From assembly GCA_963745955.1 (NCBI GenBank), contig CAVUZI010000011.1, positions 744,001-808,000 of the forward strand: DNA of 64,000 nucleotides, written 5' to 3'. Under the pieces are notes generated by a model. That model did no database searches. It saw only the letters and a program-made list of their open reading frames with translations, and was not told the origin of the DNA. Source of the DNA: Bog-756 sp963745955. GTDB lineage: Bacteria > Actinomycetota > Acidimicrobiia > Acidimicrobiales > RAAP-2. Below are positions 25,915 through 36,846 of this stretch, piece after piece. The first letter of the stretch is position 1; each line of letters begins with the position of its first letter. A program made the translations under genes and the position numbers.

Positions 25915-28019
25915 GACGAGCGTCGTCGAGCAGCGAGCTGCGCTCCAGCGCGGCCGCCTCGAGGGCCTCCTGGGTGGCCACGCCGACCACCGTCGGGATC
26001 CGGTGCCAGCTGCCGTCGGGATCGAGCGACCACGACTGCCGGTCGTCGGCCAGGTTGAGCTCCAGGATCTCTTCGAGTTGCAGCACCGCGTCGGGGTCGG
26101 CCACCGGGATCATCGCCTCGACCCGACGATCGAGGTTCCGCCTGCGCAGGTCCGCCGATCCGATGTAGTACTGCGCCCGGCGCCCGTCGGAGCCACCGAA
26201 GCGGAGGATCCGTGAGTGCTCGAGGAACCGCCCGACGATGGACCGGACCCGGATGGTGTCCGACAGTCCCGGCACCTCCGGCCGCAGGCAGCAGATCCCG
26301 CGGATGATGAGATCGATGGGCACGCCGGCCTGCGAGGCGCGGTAGAGGGCATCGATCACAGCCACGTCGTCCAGGCCGTTCACCTTGATCACGATGCGGC
26401 CGTCGGGTCCCGCCTTGGCCTCCTCGTCGATGCACTCGATGACCCGGTCGCGGATACCGCCCGGTGAGGTGACCAGCTCCTGATAGTGGGGTGGCTGGCT
26501 GAACCCGGTGATGTAGTTGAAGAAGCGGGTGACATCGGCCCCGAGTGCCGGCCTCGACGAGAGCACGCCCAGGTCCTCGTACATCCGGGCCGTCTTCGGG
26601 TTGTAGTTGCCGGTGCCGACGTGGCAGTACAGCCGCACGGCATCGCCCTCCTGGCGGACCACCAGGGTCGTCTTGGCGTGGGTCTTGAGTCCCATCAGCC
26701 CGTAGATCACGTGGGCGCCCGCCTCTTCCAGGGCCCGGGCCCAGCCGATGTTCGCCTCCTCGTCGAAGCGGGCGGTCACTTCGACCAGCACCGCCACCTG
26801 CTTGCCGTGCTCGGCGGCCCGGACCAGCGCGGCGACCACCGGGCTGTCGCCCGGACGTGCGGTAGAGGCACTGCTTGATGGCCAGGACGTGGGGATCGTC
26901 GGCCGCCTCGTTCATCATCTCCTCGACCGAGGCGGAAAACGAGTCGTAGGGGTGGTGCACGAGCACGTCCTGGCGGTCGAGCACCTCGAAGATGCTGGCG
27001 TCCTCCTCCCGCTCGACCGTGGCGAAGGCGTGGGGGATGAGCGGCGTCCACGGCTCGTCGTGGAGCTCGGGCCGGTCGAGGGCGTGGATGGCCCACATGC
27101 ACTCGAGCCCCAACGGACCGGCGAACCGGTAGACGTCGTCGCCGTCCAGTCCGAGCTCCTCGGTGAGCCGCTCGACCGGCCCTTCGGAGGTCCGTGAGTC
27201 GATCTCGAGCCGCACGACGGGGAGGAAGCGGCGGCGGCGCAACTCCTCCTGGAGAGCGAGCAGCAGATCGTCGGCGGCATCGTCGTCGAGGGCCAGGTCG
27301 GCATCACGGGTGACCCGGAAGATGCAGGGGGCCCCGACGTCCATGCCCGGGAACAGCTCGTCGATGAACGCGACGAGGATCTGTTCGAGGGGGATGAACC
27401 GTTCGCCGCCGGGCAGTGGCAACAGCCGGGCGACGTTGGGCGGCACTTTGACCCGGGCGAAGCGGGAGGTGCCGTCCTTCCGGTTGCGGACCTCGACGCC
27501 GACGTTGAGCGACAGGTTGGAGATATAGGGGAACGGATGGCTCGGGTCGACGGTGAGGGGGGTGACCACCGGGAGGATCAGCCGGTCGAATACCTCGTGG
27601 AGGTACGAGCGGTCGGCGGCGTCGAGGGCCACCCAGTCGCAGAGCTCGATCCCCTCGCGCTTGAGGGCCGGGGCCAGCTGGTCGAGGAGCAGCACCTCCT
27701 GGCGGCGGACCATCCGCTCCAACGAGTCGCGGACGTCGCGGAGCAGCTTCTCCGGTGTGCTGCCGTTGAGGGCGAGGCTCTTGATGCCGGCGACCACCTG
27801 GCGCCGCAGGCCGGCCACTTGAACCTGGAAGAACTCGTCGATGCGCTCGCTGAACAGGACCAGGAACTTCACCCGCTCGAGCAGGGGTACGTCCGGATCG
27901 TCGACCAGATCGAGCAGGCGGTCGTTGAAGTCGAGGTCAGAGAGCTGGCGGGCGAAGTACCGGGGATCGGCGTCGTTCCCGAACCCCTCTCTCGGGCCCC
28001 GCACGGTCTCGATGCTCAT
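25895..28019 (-). CDS. ppk: Polyphosphate kinase 1, one frame change
   Basis: About 708 residues over the span from ATG 28019; it transfers the ATP gamma-phosphate to polyphosphate. N domain NDADPRYFARQLSDLDFNDRLL; head domain HPFPYISNLSLNVGV; C1 domain DVLVHHPYDSFS, then LAIKQCLYRTSG. The frame changes at about 26850, and VVAALVRAAEHGKQVAVLVEV, FDEEANIGWARALEEAG (autophosphorylated His region nearby: LKTHAKTTLVVRQ) and YCHVGTGNYNPKTARMYEDLG follow in the second frame. Length and domain set are normal, so the break is probably a sequence error. Head to head with inorganic pyrophosphatase, which pairs two phosphate-polymer functions. Confidence 0.9.
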
Positions 28020-28239
28020 TGGCCAACGATAGCAATCAGGTCCAGGGGCTCCACCGGGGGCGACGATCGGCCCGGGTCCCGGGGGCAGGCGCACACGCCG
28101 GACCGGGCCGGTCGCCCGTCGGGGCGCGGCCGGGGGTCCCATCGGGCGCGGCCGCGGGTCGTCCGTCGAGGCGCGGCCGGGGGTCGTCCGTGAGGGACAA
28201 TGGGACCCCCGCCCCGGGTGGTGATGAAAGGCGCATACC

Positions 28240-28771
28240 GTGACTGATGACCGCACCGTCGAAGTGATCGTGGAGATACCGAAGGGCAGCAGGAACAAGT
28301 ACGAGTACGACCACGAGCGCAACGTCATCCGGCTCGACCGGCGGCTCTTCTCGGCCACCTTCTATCCGGCCGACTACGGGTTCGTCCCCGACACCCTGGC
28401 CAAGGACGGCGATCCACTCGACGTCCTGGTCCTGCTTGGATGAGCCGACGTTCCCGGGGTGCCGGGTCGAGGTCCGACCGGTGGGGGTCTTCAGGATGAC
28501 CGACGAGGCGGGACCGGATGCCAAGATCATCTCGGTGGCCTGTGGCGATCCGATGTGGGAGTCGGTCAGGGACCTCGAGGGGCTGCCGCCGCTCCTCACG
28601 CGTGAGATCGCCCATTTCTTCGACGTCTACAAGGACCTCGAGCCGGGCAAGCAGACCCAGGTGGGAGGGTTCGACGGCGTCGAAGCGGCCTGGGACGAGA
28701 TCGAGCGCTCGTACCAACGCGCCAAGGATGTCGGATCTGAGCCGGGTTGGCGGGGTCGCCGACGGAGGTGA
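28240..28771 (+). CDS. ppa: Inorganic pyrophosphatase, one extra base
   Basis: Family I PPase. IVEIPKGSRNKYEYDHE, RRLFSATFYPADYGFVPDT and DGDPLDVLVLL hold the metal-binding acidic residues. The frame changes at about 28438 (one extra G in cttggatgag) and continues DEPTFPGCRVEVRPVGVFRM, DAKIISVACGDP, HFFDVYKDLEPGK to TGA 28769-28771. Total about 176 residues, normal for the soluble hexameric enzyme. An essential enzyme with a single G/C-run indel argues for a sequence error. GTG start with GAAAGG upstream. Confidence 0.88.
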
Positions 28772-28786
28772 TCCCCGACTGCTGAA

Positions 28787-29065
28787 TCAGCCCAGCACCT
28801 GGGCCTTGGCCGCAGCGAACTCCTCGTCGGTCAGCGCGCCCGAGTCGTGGAGCGAGGCCAGCTGGGTCAATCGGGCGATGGTGTCGTCACCGGCCGACGG
28901 CGCGGCCGCGGGGGCCGGCGCCGGCGGGGCCGGGGCTGGTTCGGCCGGGGCCTGCTGCGCACCCTGGGCCTGCATGGCCCTGTTGGTCCCCGCCTTGGCT
29001 CCCATATAGGCGACGCCTCCGACGGCGGCCGCACGGAGAAGTGGCCGTCTGCGAACGAACGGCAT
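28787..29065 (-). CDS. SHOCT-domain membrane-associated protein
   Basis: 92 residues. The basic N-terminus and a weak hydrophobic segment (LLRAAAVGGVAYMGAKAG) are followed by an Ala/Pro stalk and a C-terminal SHOCT motif DTIARLTQLASLHDSGALTDEEFAAAKAQVLG (residues about 61-92). SHOCT is a short two-helix oligomerisation motif. Located 11 bases after the next gene in the same orientation, so the two form an operon. Confidence 0.85.
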   Translation of the reverse strand: MPFVRRRPLLRAAAVGGVAYMGAKAGTNRAMQAQGAQQAPAEPAPAPPAPAPAAAPSAGDDTIARLTQLASLHDSGALTDEEFAAAKAQVLG

Positions 29066-29076
29066 GTCGGTCCCCT

Positions 29077-29421
29077 TCAGCTCTCGTCGGCATCGAGCTC
29101 GATGCCGAGGGCGAATGCGATCTCTGCCGCCGCGGACACGATGCGGACGTTGCCGACCGTGGGGTTGAGGGCAACCAGCAGGCCGAGGATCTCCTCGGGG
29201 GTGACGCCCGCCTCGAGGGCGAACGCCACCTGGAACACGTAGGACGCCGGAGCTGCATCGGCGGCGATCAGCGCGGCGATGTTGACCAGCGAGTAGGTCT
29301 TCGGGTCGAGCCCGGAAGACTCCAGATTGTCGAGGCGGGCCTCGAAGAGGCCCTCGAGCGCGCTGGCATCGTGCTGGGCCACGCCGATCAGGACATCGCT
29401 GGTACCTGCTGAGACGGCCAT
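29077..29421 (-). CDS. Carboxymuconolactone decarboxylase-like protein without CxxC
   Basis: 114 residues from ATG 29421 with GGAGGAAG upstream. An all-helical AhpD/CMD-type domain: LFEARLDNLESSGLDPKTYSLVNIAALIA, then FALEAGVTPEEILGLLVALNPTVGNVRIVSAA. It contains no cysteine, so the peroxidase-type CxxC of AhpD is absent and redox activity is unlikely. Related Cys-free CMD proteins are common in actinobacteria; role unknown. Confidence 0.8.
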   Translation of the reverse strand: MAVSAGTSDVLIGVAQHDASALEGLFEARLDNLESSGLDPKTYSLVNIAALIAADAAPASYVFQVAFALEAGVTPEEILGLLVALNPTVGNVRIVSAAAEIAFALGIELDADES

Positions 29422-29560
29422 GGTGCTTCCTCCACTTGTGGTTCTGGACGTTCGGTGTCTGCCACGGCGGTGACCTTGTCCGGACACGCCGGTGCCGCGT
29501 GGTTACCCTACCGGAATCGGGACCGACCGATCACCGGAAACCTTCGGATCGATCCGCCGC

Positions 29561-30386
29561 TCATGCGGCATCGGATCCCGCTTGCGCCCGGTCGGTGCCC
29601 ACGAGTTCGAGAATGGTCGAGGCCGCCCCCTGGATGCGTGAGCCCGAGGCCTTGATGCCGGCCACGGCTTCCTCTCCCCCACCGGCCCAGGTGGCCACGT
29701 AGCCAAAGGTGTACGAGCCGGAGTCCAACCCGAGGTGGTGGCAGACCACATAGGCAGTGGATTCCGCCTCCAACTCGGCCAGCCGGCGGTCCGGGTGGTC
29801 GCGATGGAGCAGGGCGTGGGCGATCTCGTGGGCGAGGGTCTTGACCTGTTGGGCCGGCGAGTTGCGGCACTCGACCCGGAGCCGGCGGAGCTCGAACGAA
29901 CAGTCACCGTTGACGCCGTCCGGGAGTTCGGTCGGCTCGACCGAATAGCCGAGGGCGCCCGCCGCGTCCGTCAATCGGCCGAAGCACATCACCGGTTCGG
30001 CGCCCATGAGCTGCCGGCACACCGCGGGCAGCGCTTCGCCTTCGGTCTGAGAGACGTCGAAGACGGGTACGTACTTGAACCCGACGATCACCCGGTCCTC
30101 CCCGGACTCGTCTTCTGCGGGCTTCCTCGTCCCCATCGGTGCGAGGATCCAGATGGCCTTTTCGCCTTTGCGCACGTTCCGCCCGAGCTTGAGCCAGGCG
30201 CGAAATCCCGCCACCCGAGCTGGCCTCGGGAAGTTGGGCGGCGATCAGCACGGCATTGCCGAAGCTGTACCGATGGAACCTGCTCTGAACGTCGAGATGC
30301 CGGACCCACTCGTCCGAATTGGTGAGCGCGGAGATCCCCTCGCTCAGCTGCACGAGTAGATCTGACCGTCGTTCGGTCGGGCACAT
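29561..30386 (-). CDS. ArdC-like antirestriction protein (ssDNA-binding domain plus ImmA-type peptidase), one extra base
   Basis: ATG 30386. The N-terminal ArdC/DUF1738-type part DLLVQLSEGISALTNSDEW, RFHRYSFGNAVLIAAQLPEAS is followed by a frame change at about 30217 and VAGFRAWLKLGRNVRKGEKAIWIL, then a zinc-peptidase-like domain with VKTLAHEIAHALLH and the downstream Glu-rich AELEAESTAYVVCHHLGLDSG. About 275 residues. ArdC proteins protect incoming plasmid or ICE DNA from restriction, so this gene suggests an integrated mobile element or its remains, although no transfer or integrase genes are visible. Confidence 0.8.
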
Positions 30387-30757
30387 GGTCGATCCTTTCC
30401 ACAATCCGGCCGGGGCGATCGGGGCCGCGTGAGGTACCGGCCAAGCGTCATTGCTCTTCGGGGCCCCACCAAGGGGCAATCGGCGGCCGGCGTCGTCGCG
30501 GATGCATCCCGCAACAGCCGTGGCCCATCCGGCCCGGACCTCTGATGGTCCGTCGACAGGCACCCTAGATCCGACGTGTGACACCTCCGGGGCCGGCGGG
30601 TGCCCGGGATTGGGTGCTCGGGAACGAAGGGGCAGCGGGCATGCCGTCTATGCTTTGTGATCGACCCACTCGGACCTTCCGGGGCGGGGACGGACTCACG
30701 TCCGTGACAAGTGGATCAACCCCAGTCGACCGGCCCGCAAGCTCGCTGGGGCGACAA
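30387..30757. other. 371-bp leader region of ArdC-like gene and tRNA-Ala
   Basis: No gene recognised. The left part is the upstream region of the ArdC-like gene. The right part should hold the tRNA promoter; CTATGCTTTG near 30650-30660 is the only AT-containing box that looks suitable, without a clear -35. Confidence 0.35.
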
Positions 30758-30831
30758 GGGGATGTAGCTCAGTTGGCTAGAGCACCTGCTTTGCAAGCAG
30801 GGGGTCACGGGTTCGAGTCCCGTCATCTCCA
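30758..30831 (+). tRNA. tRNA-Ala (TGC anticodon)
   Basis: 74 nt. Acceptor GGGGATG pairs with CATCTCC (one G-U), D arm GCTC...GAGC, anticodon arm CCTGC-TTTGCAA-GCAGG (anticodon TGC), T arm CGGGTTCGAGTCCCG, discriminator A at 30831. CCA is not encoded. Confidence 0.95.
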
Positions 30832-31001
30832 CTCCCAGGGGCTTGACCCCCGCCGCTGCCAAGCCGCCCATCATCGTTGGCCATCTGTCGATGAGTCGCT
30901 CTCTGGTGCGCGACCCTGCTCACGATTGAGATATCCGGGCCGCTCCGATTGGCCGGGGACCCCCTAAGCGAGCCCGGCGGCGATGACGTGTAAACGGGTG
31001 C

Positions 31002-31307
31002 CTAGGAGCGAACGAGTTTCAGTGCCAGCCTGGGAACGATGAAGGATGCCAGAAATATCGGCAAGAACCTCTTTCCGGTGCATCGGAAGGCGACGATCTC
31101 GCCCTCGGTGGCGCCGAAGGTTTCGGTGCTGCTCGACTTTCGGCCACTGCGGACCTTTAGGGTATGACGTCCGGGCTCCACTGGTATCTCAATCGTGTCG
31201 TTCATTTCGACGGACCCGACCCGCTCACCGTCGACCACGACATCGTACGTGTCACGACGGACCTCCGCTCCGATTGCCTTATGCGTCAACGTCAGTGTTG
31301 CCGACAT
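31002..31307 (-). CDS. Small hypothetical protein with beta-rich domain and C-terminal helix
   Basis: 101 residues from ATG 31307 with GAGGAG upstream. The N-terminal 75 residues look like a PEGA-type or Ig-like beta domain (DTYDVVVDGERVGSVEMNDTI, VEPGRHTLKVRSGRKSS). The C-terminus RFLPIFLASFIVPRLALKLV is a hydrophobic helix. Probably membrane-attached. No family assigned with certainty. Confidence 0.65.
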   Translation of the reverse strand: MSATLTLTHKAIGAEVRRDTYDVVVDGERVGSVEMNDTIEIPVEPGRHTLKVRSGRKSSSTETFGATEGEIVAFRCTGKRFLPIFLASFIVPRLALKLVRS

Positions 31308-31665
31308 CCGTGATCTCCTCTTCATTGCGAACGGCCCGCTGTCCGGGTGCTCGGCGACGAACGCAGCGTACCGGCGACCACCATCCACCCGACTGGTCGT
31401 GAGTTACCCGCCGTCGAACGTTGCGGCCCGATCACCGGGTGCCGCCCGTACTGACTCAACGGTTAGGGAAAGAGTCACTCCCTCGCCCATGGCAAGACAG
31501 TGCACTGGAAGTAGCCCCACGTAAGCCGAAGGACGCCACCGACCTAAGTGTTCAGGGGCAGCGCCTCCGAGTGTGACGCCCAGATCGGCCTCACAGCATG
31601 CCTCAACCGGTTCTTCGCTGTCCCGACCAGCAAGCGCCTGATCATCGGGTCGGATTCGTGGAGTC
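31308..31665. other. 358-bp stretch without a recognised gene
   Basis: No plausible coding frame, tRNA or repeat. It lies between two minus-strand genes. Confidence 0.4.
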
Positions 31666-32417
31666 TCAAAGCTGGGATCTCAGCACGGCGAACTCGCAGC
31701 CTGGCGAGGACGGGTCGAAGCCGTGCTCGATCAGCCATCGGCCCGCCACCAGGCATCGCAGGACCACCACGCACGGATCACATCGAGGTCGACGTCGGTG
31801 CCGTAACCTGCGACAACGTCGCCAAGGTGCTCCGGGTGTCCGAGTGTCAGGATGGCGAGGTCGAACAGGGCGTCGCCCTGGCCCGCATCGGACCAATCGA
31901 TCACGCCGGTGATTTTCGTCACCATCGGCGAACACGTGGTCGACCTGCAGGTCACCGTGTATGAACACCGGCGTCCATGGCCGGAGTACAGCCTCGGCAA
32001 TCCGGCGGTTGCGCGTGACCACGTCGACGGGAAGGACGCCGTTCGTGACAAGCCACTCGCATTCGCCGTCGAGGCGCGAGGCCACCTCGTCCAGACTCAT
32101 GCCGGGCCATGGCGGCAGCGGAGCGTCGTGCAGCATTCGGACGGCGGCGCCTGCCGCGGCCCAAGCCGCCGACGATGCGGTCGACGGTTCGCCGAGGTGG
32201 CCGAGAGCCGTCCCTGCGAGGGCCGCGAGCGCGAGCACGGGTGGCTTGCGCCAGAGCACCTCCGGAGTCGGAATCGGTGCCAAAGTCATCGCTTCGACCT
32301 CGACCTCGGTGCGCGTTTGATCAGCGTCGATCTTGAGGTACACGTCGCCGACACGCAGGGTCGCCCGCTCGCTATGGGCGATGATGACCTCAACCCTGCC
32401 TCTTCCACGTCGGCCAT
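31666..32417 (-). pseudogene. Aminoglycoside phosphotransferase-family protein, frame broken several times
   Basis: Kinase-like fold of the APH/choline-kinase group. In successive frames it reads ATG 32417 MADVEEAG, then VEVIIAHSERATLRVGDVYLK (ATP-binding lobe), GHLGEPSTASSAAWAAAGAA, PWTPVFIHGDLQVDHVFADG (Brenner motif), ITGVIDWSDAGQGDALFDLAI (metal-binding DxD-like segment), HPEHLGDVVAGYGTD, and a tail in the first frame. At least three frame changes are needed. The catalytic residues are present, so either the gene is real and the sequence faulty, or it decayed recently. Confidence 0.65.
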
Positions 32418-32951
32418 TATCGCGGGATCCCCGTCGACGTGGCGTGAGTTCGGCGCTCGTCTCTGGATCTCGGGTCAGTTCACAGAGCGGGGGGCCGAGA
32501 TGATCGCGGCGGCATGGTCGCCGCTCCATGAGACTCTTGGTGTCCGATCTATCACACCGATGCAAGAAGCCTCGAAGATGTCGGAGTGTGTGGTTGCCAT
32601 CAGGCGCTGCGGTCGATCGCCTTGGAAGCTGAAACCGGCCGGTCTGTTCGGATCCTTCTACAGCCAAGGGCGACCGTCTTCATACTTCCCTCCTTCGGTC
32701 CCACTACACACGATCCGCAAAGAGCGTCCGGAGCGGGTCGGACGGCGGCCCCGTCCATCTTGTCGTTTGCACGCTCACCGATGCCACGAATATCGTTGAC
32801 AAGCACTCGGTTCCGTCCGCTCGAGGTAGACGTGACTCTCGGCGACCGCGATGTCGCCTCCAGGGTCGGTGGCGAGAGCGACGTTGACCGCCTCGAGCTG
32901 GCTGGACGAGCAGTGACCGCTTGCAACCGACAATCGCAAGAGGACGGAAAA
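32418..32951. other. 534-bp stretch without a confident gene
   Basis: A plus-strand frame is open from 32586 through the following hypothetical gene, but its composition before 32952 is not protein-like. No RNA gene or repeat seen. Confidence 0.35.
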
Positions 32952-33290
32952 GTGCCCAGTTCCGACGCAGGTGATGTCCTCAAGAGCTTCGATCGTGCTC
33001 TATGGCTTCTGAGCGCCAGGCGGCAGGAAATTGACCAGTCGCCAATGGAGAATCAATGGCTCTGGGATGAAATCCGGCAACTGGGCGCCGAGGAGGACGA
33101 CCCGGCCAAATACCTCGAATCGATAGGAAACCTGATCGCAGCATTCATCGAGGTCTCATCATTCTTCCTGTCTGGATGGGCGCACTCGGCCGGAGAAGAG
33201 GCGGAGGCAATCATCGCCGTGACCAGACGGATCTGTGAAGAGACCTACGGAGACCAAACCGCGGCGACCGAGTGCGCTCCGGAGGAATGA
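32952..33290 (+). CDS. Hypothetical helical protein, 112 residues
   Basis: GTG 32952 chosen because AGAGGAC lies just upstream and the protein becomes coherent here. Mostly amphipathic helices (DVLKSFDRALWLLSARRQEIDQ, NQWLWDEIRQLGAEEDDPAKYL, IGNLIAAFIEVSSFFLSG, EEAEAIIAVTRRICEETYG). No signal peptide. Family not recognised. Confidence 0.5.
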   Translation: MPSSDAGDVLKSFDRALWLLSARRQEIDQSPMENQWLWDEIRQLGAEEDDPAKYLESIGNLIAAFIEVSSFFLSGWAHSAGEEAEAIIAVTRRICEETYGDQTAATECAPEE

Positions 33291-33634
33291 CGACGAGCCG
33301 CCGTCACTTGCCGATCGATTTGGGCCATCTTTTTCCTCGGGGCGTTCTCTCACCGCGATCCGGTGGATCCGTAGGTCCCCACGGTGCTTGAACTGAGGAC
33401 GGCACAGTCGACCTCGTCGGGCGAAATGGCCCCCACCGACTGAGAGCGTCATCCATCAGCCTCCGGATTGCTTCGCTGAAGATGCCGATATTCCCTCCGT
33501 CCCGAAGAGTGACCAACGTGGCTTGGCTGGCTGACGGAGTCGGAAGACATCGGTCTGCCACCTTCGGGCCGGCGGAGCGAACGTGGTGGCCAAGCCGTCT
33601 ACCCTCGTGCTTATTCGAAGAAGGGTGACCAGCA
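33291..33634. other. 344-bp stretch without a recognised gene
   Basis: Nothing coding or structural stands out. A ribosome binding site (AAGGG) for the next gene is at its right end. Confidence 0.35.
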
Positions 33635-34932
33635 ATGACGAGCATCCAAGGTCCCGAGGGACTGACACAGGAGGAGTTGGCGCTCCTGACTCCTGAGTAT
33701 CTGTTGGCCGGCCATCTGATCGATCGGGCCGGCATGCCTCATCTCATCGCCGCCTTCGGGCGCGACGGCATGCGGGACATCGCCATCGAGGAGTGGATGG
33801 GGGCCAGCCCTGTCTACACCCGGCGCATGCAGCGAGCCCTCGGCTTCGAAGGTGACTCGGTCGAGACCATCTTCAAGGGGTTGCAGCTCGATATCGGCGC
33901 TCCGCCCCAGTTCATGGACTTCCGCTATTCGGTCACCGACCACGACCACGGCGAGTTCTGGCTGGACCATTGTGGGGCCCTCATGGACGTCGAGCCGATG
34001 GGCGACGAGTACGTCGTGGCCATGTGCCACGACATCGAGGATCCGACGTTTGACGCCACCGCCATCGCCACCAATCCAAGGGCGCAGATGCGCCCGATCC
34101 ACCGCCCTCCCCGCGTGCCTGCCGGCCGGTCACCGGCATGCCACTGGACCGTGACCATCGCAGACACGCATCCGGAGCTGCCTATTCCGGCGGAGGCCGA
34201 GGCCATGGCGGCGACACGGGCGGCCACCTTCGAGCTGGCCCCCATCGATGTGGGCGATCCCGGGCGATCGGACTACTCCGGTCCACTGGTCGCCGACCTG
34301 CAGTTCTCCGAATGGTCCGTGTCGGCCCTGCGGCGGATCATCGACGAGGTATGTCTGCAGGGCCATTTGCTGGTCTTGTCGTTCCTGGCGGCAACCGGTC
34401 GGAGCGGCACAGAGCCCTGATGCAGTCGTCGAATTCGGACGACGGCAGTTCACGGGCGTCGCCGGCGTGGCCGCCGCTCGTCTCCGGGATGCGCTCGGTC
34501 TTCCCCCCACTCTGGCCGGTGCCGCTCGTCTGCTGGCTCTCCATCCCGCCCTACAGCCCCATGAGTACGTCCACTGCGACGTGACGCTCGAAGATGATCG
34601 CCTCGTCGTTTCACTGGACAGGGAGAGCGCCGCAGTGGCAGACGGGGCCTGGCCTGCTCTGCTCGACGGCGATCATCTGGGACCGCTCGACGCGATGGTG
34701 TGGGAGATCGATCCCCACCTTCGCTGCGAAGGCGATCTCGGACGACGGGGCCCTCGTCGTCGAGGTGGTTCGCCGCCCCACCGAGGCACCGCTGAGTGAC
34801 GATGTCCGACTCACCCGCTTCAGCACGGGCACCACCCATACGTTCGAGCCCAGGGGGACCCCGGTCGCGATCCGCACACCGGATCCCGACGTTGCAACAC
34901 GGGCCGGCGGGAAGGCAAGGCCCTCGTCGTGA
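33635..34932 (+). CDS. Hypothetical conserved protein with His/Cys-rich core, two frame changes
   Basis: About 430 residues across the span. Opening MTSIQGPEGLTQEELALLTPEYL; central part FRYSVTDHDHGEFWLDHCGALMDV, EYVVAMCHDIEDPTFDATA, MRPIHRPPR, CHWTVTIADTHPE. The frame changes near 34390, giving GRRQFTGVAGVAAARLRDAL and HEYVHCDVTLEDDRLVVSLD, and again near 34725, giving DDGALVVEVVRRPTE...FSTGTTHTFEP to TGA 34930-34932. The clustered His/Asp/Glu/Cys (DHDH, DHC, CHD) resemble a metal site. It vaguely recalls L-2-amino-thiazoline-4-carboxylic acid hydrolase-type proteins, but I would not assign this. Confidence 0.6.
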
Positions 34933-35191
34933 CGCGGCCGCGTCCCAGTTGGGCAACGGCAATCGGGCGGGGCAACCGTGACTCCGACGATGGTCCCGCC
35001 GGCCGGCGCTCCTGACGTTCGCGCACGTTTCGATCTACCCTCCGCCGAAGGCTGGACTTCGGCGAAGTACCGTCACGCACCCGACCAGGTGTGGCCACCA
35101 CATCGGCGGGCTGGTAAACCTGGGAACCGGCTGATGCAGGCGCCACCGGATCACGAGCGAGTAGGTGGAGGATGAGGACCCAGACCCGGCC

Positions 35192-36156
35192 ATGACCACC
35201 GAATTGGTACTCCTCGGCACGGCGGGCGCACCCATGCCGGTCGCCGGCCGCTCCGGCATCTCGTCCTCGATCATCGTCGACGGGCGGATCTTCGTCGTCG
35301 ACTGTGGGCGCGGTTCGCCGTCCGCATTCGTCGACGCGGGACTTGACTTCTCCCGTCTGGAAGCTGTGTTCCTCACTCACCTTCATGCCGATCACACCGG
35401 CGATCTGGCCGGGATGATCGTCTATCCATGGGGTGGCCGCACGGGCGCCGACGGCCCGCTGGCCCCCATCCGGGTGTACGGGCCGTCACGGCCCGAGCGG
35501 TTGCCGACGGGCGATGCCACCTTCCACCGTGAGACGACGATCCACCCCGAGCTGCCGGTCCCCGGAACGACGGACCTCGTCGATCATCTCCTGGCCGGCT
35601 ACGCCTACCATCTCAATGTCATGCCGCTGGACGCCCTCATGCCCGACGCCGGCACGCTCGTCCGCGGATTCGACATCCCCGTCGCCGCACCGGCTGAAGG
35701 TGCCACCCAGAACCCGGTCGTCGTCTTCGAAGATGGCGCCGTTCGGGTCACCGCGGTCGCCGTGACGCACGGCCGGGCGATCCCGGCTCTGGCCTACCGT
35801 TTCGACACCGCGGACGGTTCTGTCGTGTTCTCCGGCGACACCACCGCCAACGACGACCTCGTCGCCCTCGCCCGGGGCGCCGACATCCTCGTCCACCAGG
35901 TTGCCGACCTCGGCTACCTCGAGCGGCACGGCCTGACCGGAGCCGGCCTGGAGCGGATGGCCGCGCTTCACACCGATGTCGGCGAAGTCGGAGGGGTCGC
36001 TGAACGGGCCCGGGTCAAAGAACTCATCCTCAACCACTATCTTCCGGCCGGACCCGAGGAATCGCGGCCGTCGAATGGGAAGAGCGCGCCGGCCGCAACT
36101 TCAGCGGGAGAACCACCGCGGGCAGTGACGGCATGCGCCGACTCGTTCCTTCTTGA
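35192..36156 (+). CDS. Metallo-beta-lactamase-fold hydrolase (RNase Z/arylsulfatase-like), frame change at the end
   Basis: About 321 residues from ATG 35192. TTELVLLGTAGAP start; canonical zinc motif VFLTHLHADHTGDL; VTAVAVTHG and VFSGDTTANDDLV supply further ligands; LILNHYLPAG is the C-terminal His strand. Near 36060 one base is extra; the repaired tail is AAVEWEERAGRNFSGRTTAG ending at TGA 36154-36156. Layout fits the RNase Z-like/arylsulfatase branch of the MBL superfamily. It stands alone; the substrate cannot be inferred. Confidence 0.82.
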
Positions 36157-36195
36157 TCAAGTCGGACAACGGCGTCTACCGGTGTCCAGCCACCG

Positions 36196-36846
36196 CTACC
36201 TGGAAGAGGCGAGCACCGTCCACCAGTGCCTGCCACCCCGGATCTCTTCTTCCATCCGGATCGAGAATCCTGCCTCCTTCAACTGGGCCCTGAGAGACGC
36301 CGGATCCCGATAGACGAACCAGCGCAGCTCATCGGCGACATACGGAACCGCTTCGTGCCTGGAGGAATCACCGACAGCGGTGACGAGCACAAGGGATCCC
36401 GACGGCTTCAGGACCCGGCTGAACTCGCGCAGCACCTGTTGAGTGTCGGCACTCGGCACGTGCAGCAGCGAGGCGACATTCCATATGCCGTCGACGTGCT
36501 CCGAAGCGATCGGGAGTGCCCTGAGGTCTGCTTGGAGAACGCGACCGTCGAGGTTCTCGGACGCGACCGAAAGCATCCCCGCCGAGAGGTCCATCCCGAA
36601 GACCTGGAGACCCTTGCCACCGAGACGGCGGCCATCGTAGGCCGGGCCACAGCCCAGGTCCGCCACCAGTCCTCCACGGGGCAGGCCGGAGACGAAGGCC
36701 GTCTCGAGCCTGGCGAGCCAGTGAGTCTCCGCCGATTGGAGCTCAACCTGGCGGTCTGCATACTGACGGGCGATCCGGTCATAGGTCTGCCGGTTCAGGG
36801 CGGTGTGATCGGCCAGTTCGGAACCGCCATCCGCCGGATGAGTCAT
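36196..36846 (-). CDS. Class I SAM-dependent methyltransferase
   Basis: 216 residues, intact. Motif I VADLGCGPAYDGRRL, motif II area VFGMDLSAGMLSVA, LQADLRALPIASEHVDGIWNVASLLHV, then VLKPSGSLVLVTAVG. UbiE/type-11 layout, with no substrate-specific insertion. Convergent with the MBL gene. Confidence 0.88.
   Translation of the reverse strand: MTHPADGGSELADHTALNRQTYDRIARQYADRQVELQSAETHWLARLETAFVSGLPRGGLVADLGCGPAYDGRRLGGKGLQVFGMDLSAGMLSVASENLDGRVLQADLRALPIASEHVDGIWNVASLLHVPSADTQQVLREFSRVLKPSGSLVLVTAVGDSSRHEAVPYVADELRWFVYRDPASLRAQLKEAGFSIRMEEEIRGGRHWWTVLASSR

Noticed and set aside
28050..28200. Structured RNA between ppk and ppa
   Set aside because: The segment is a run of GCGGCCGGGGGTC-like repeats; high GC gives many possible stems but no known motif.
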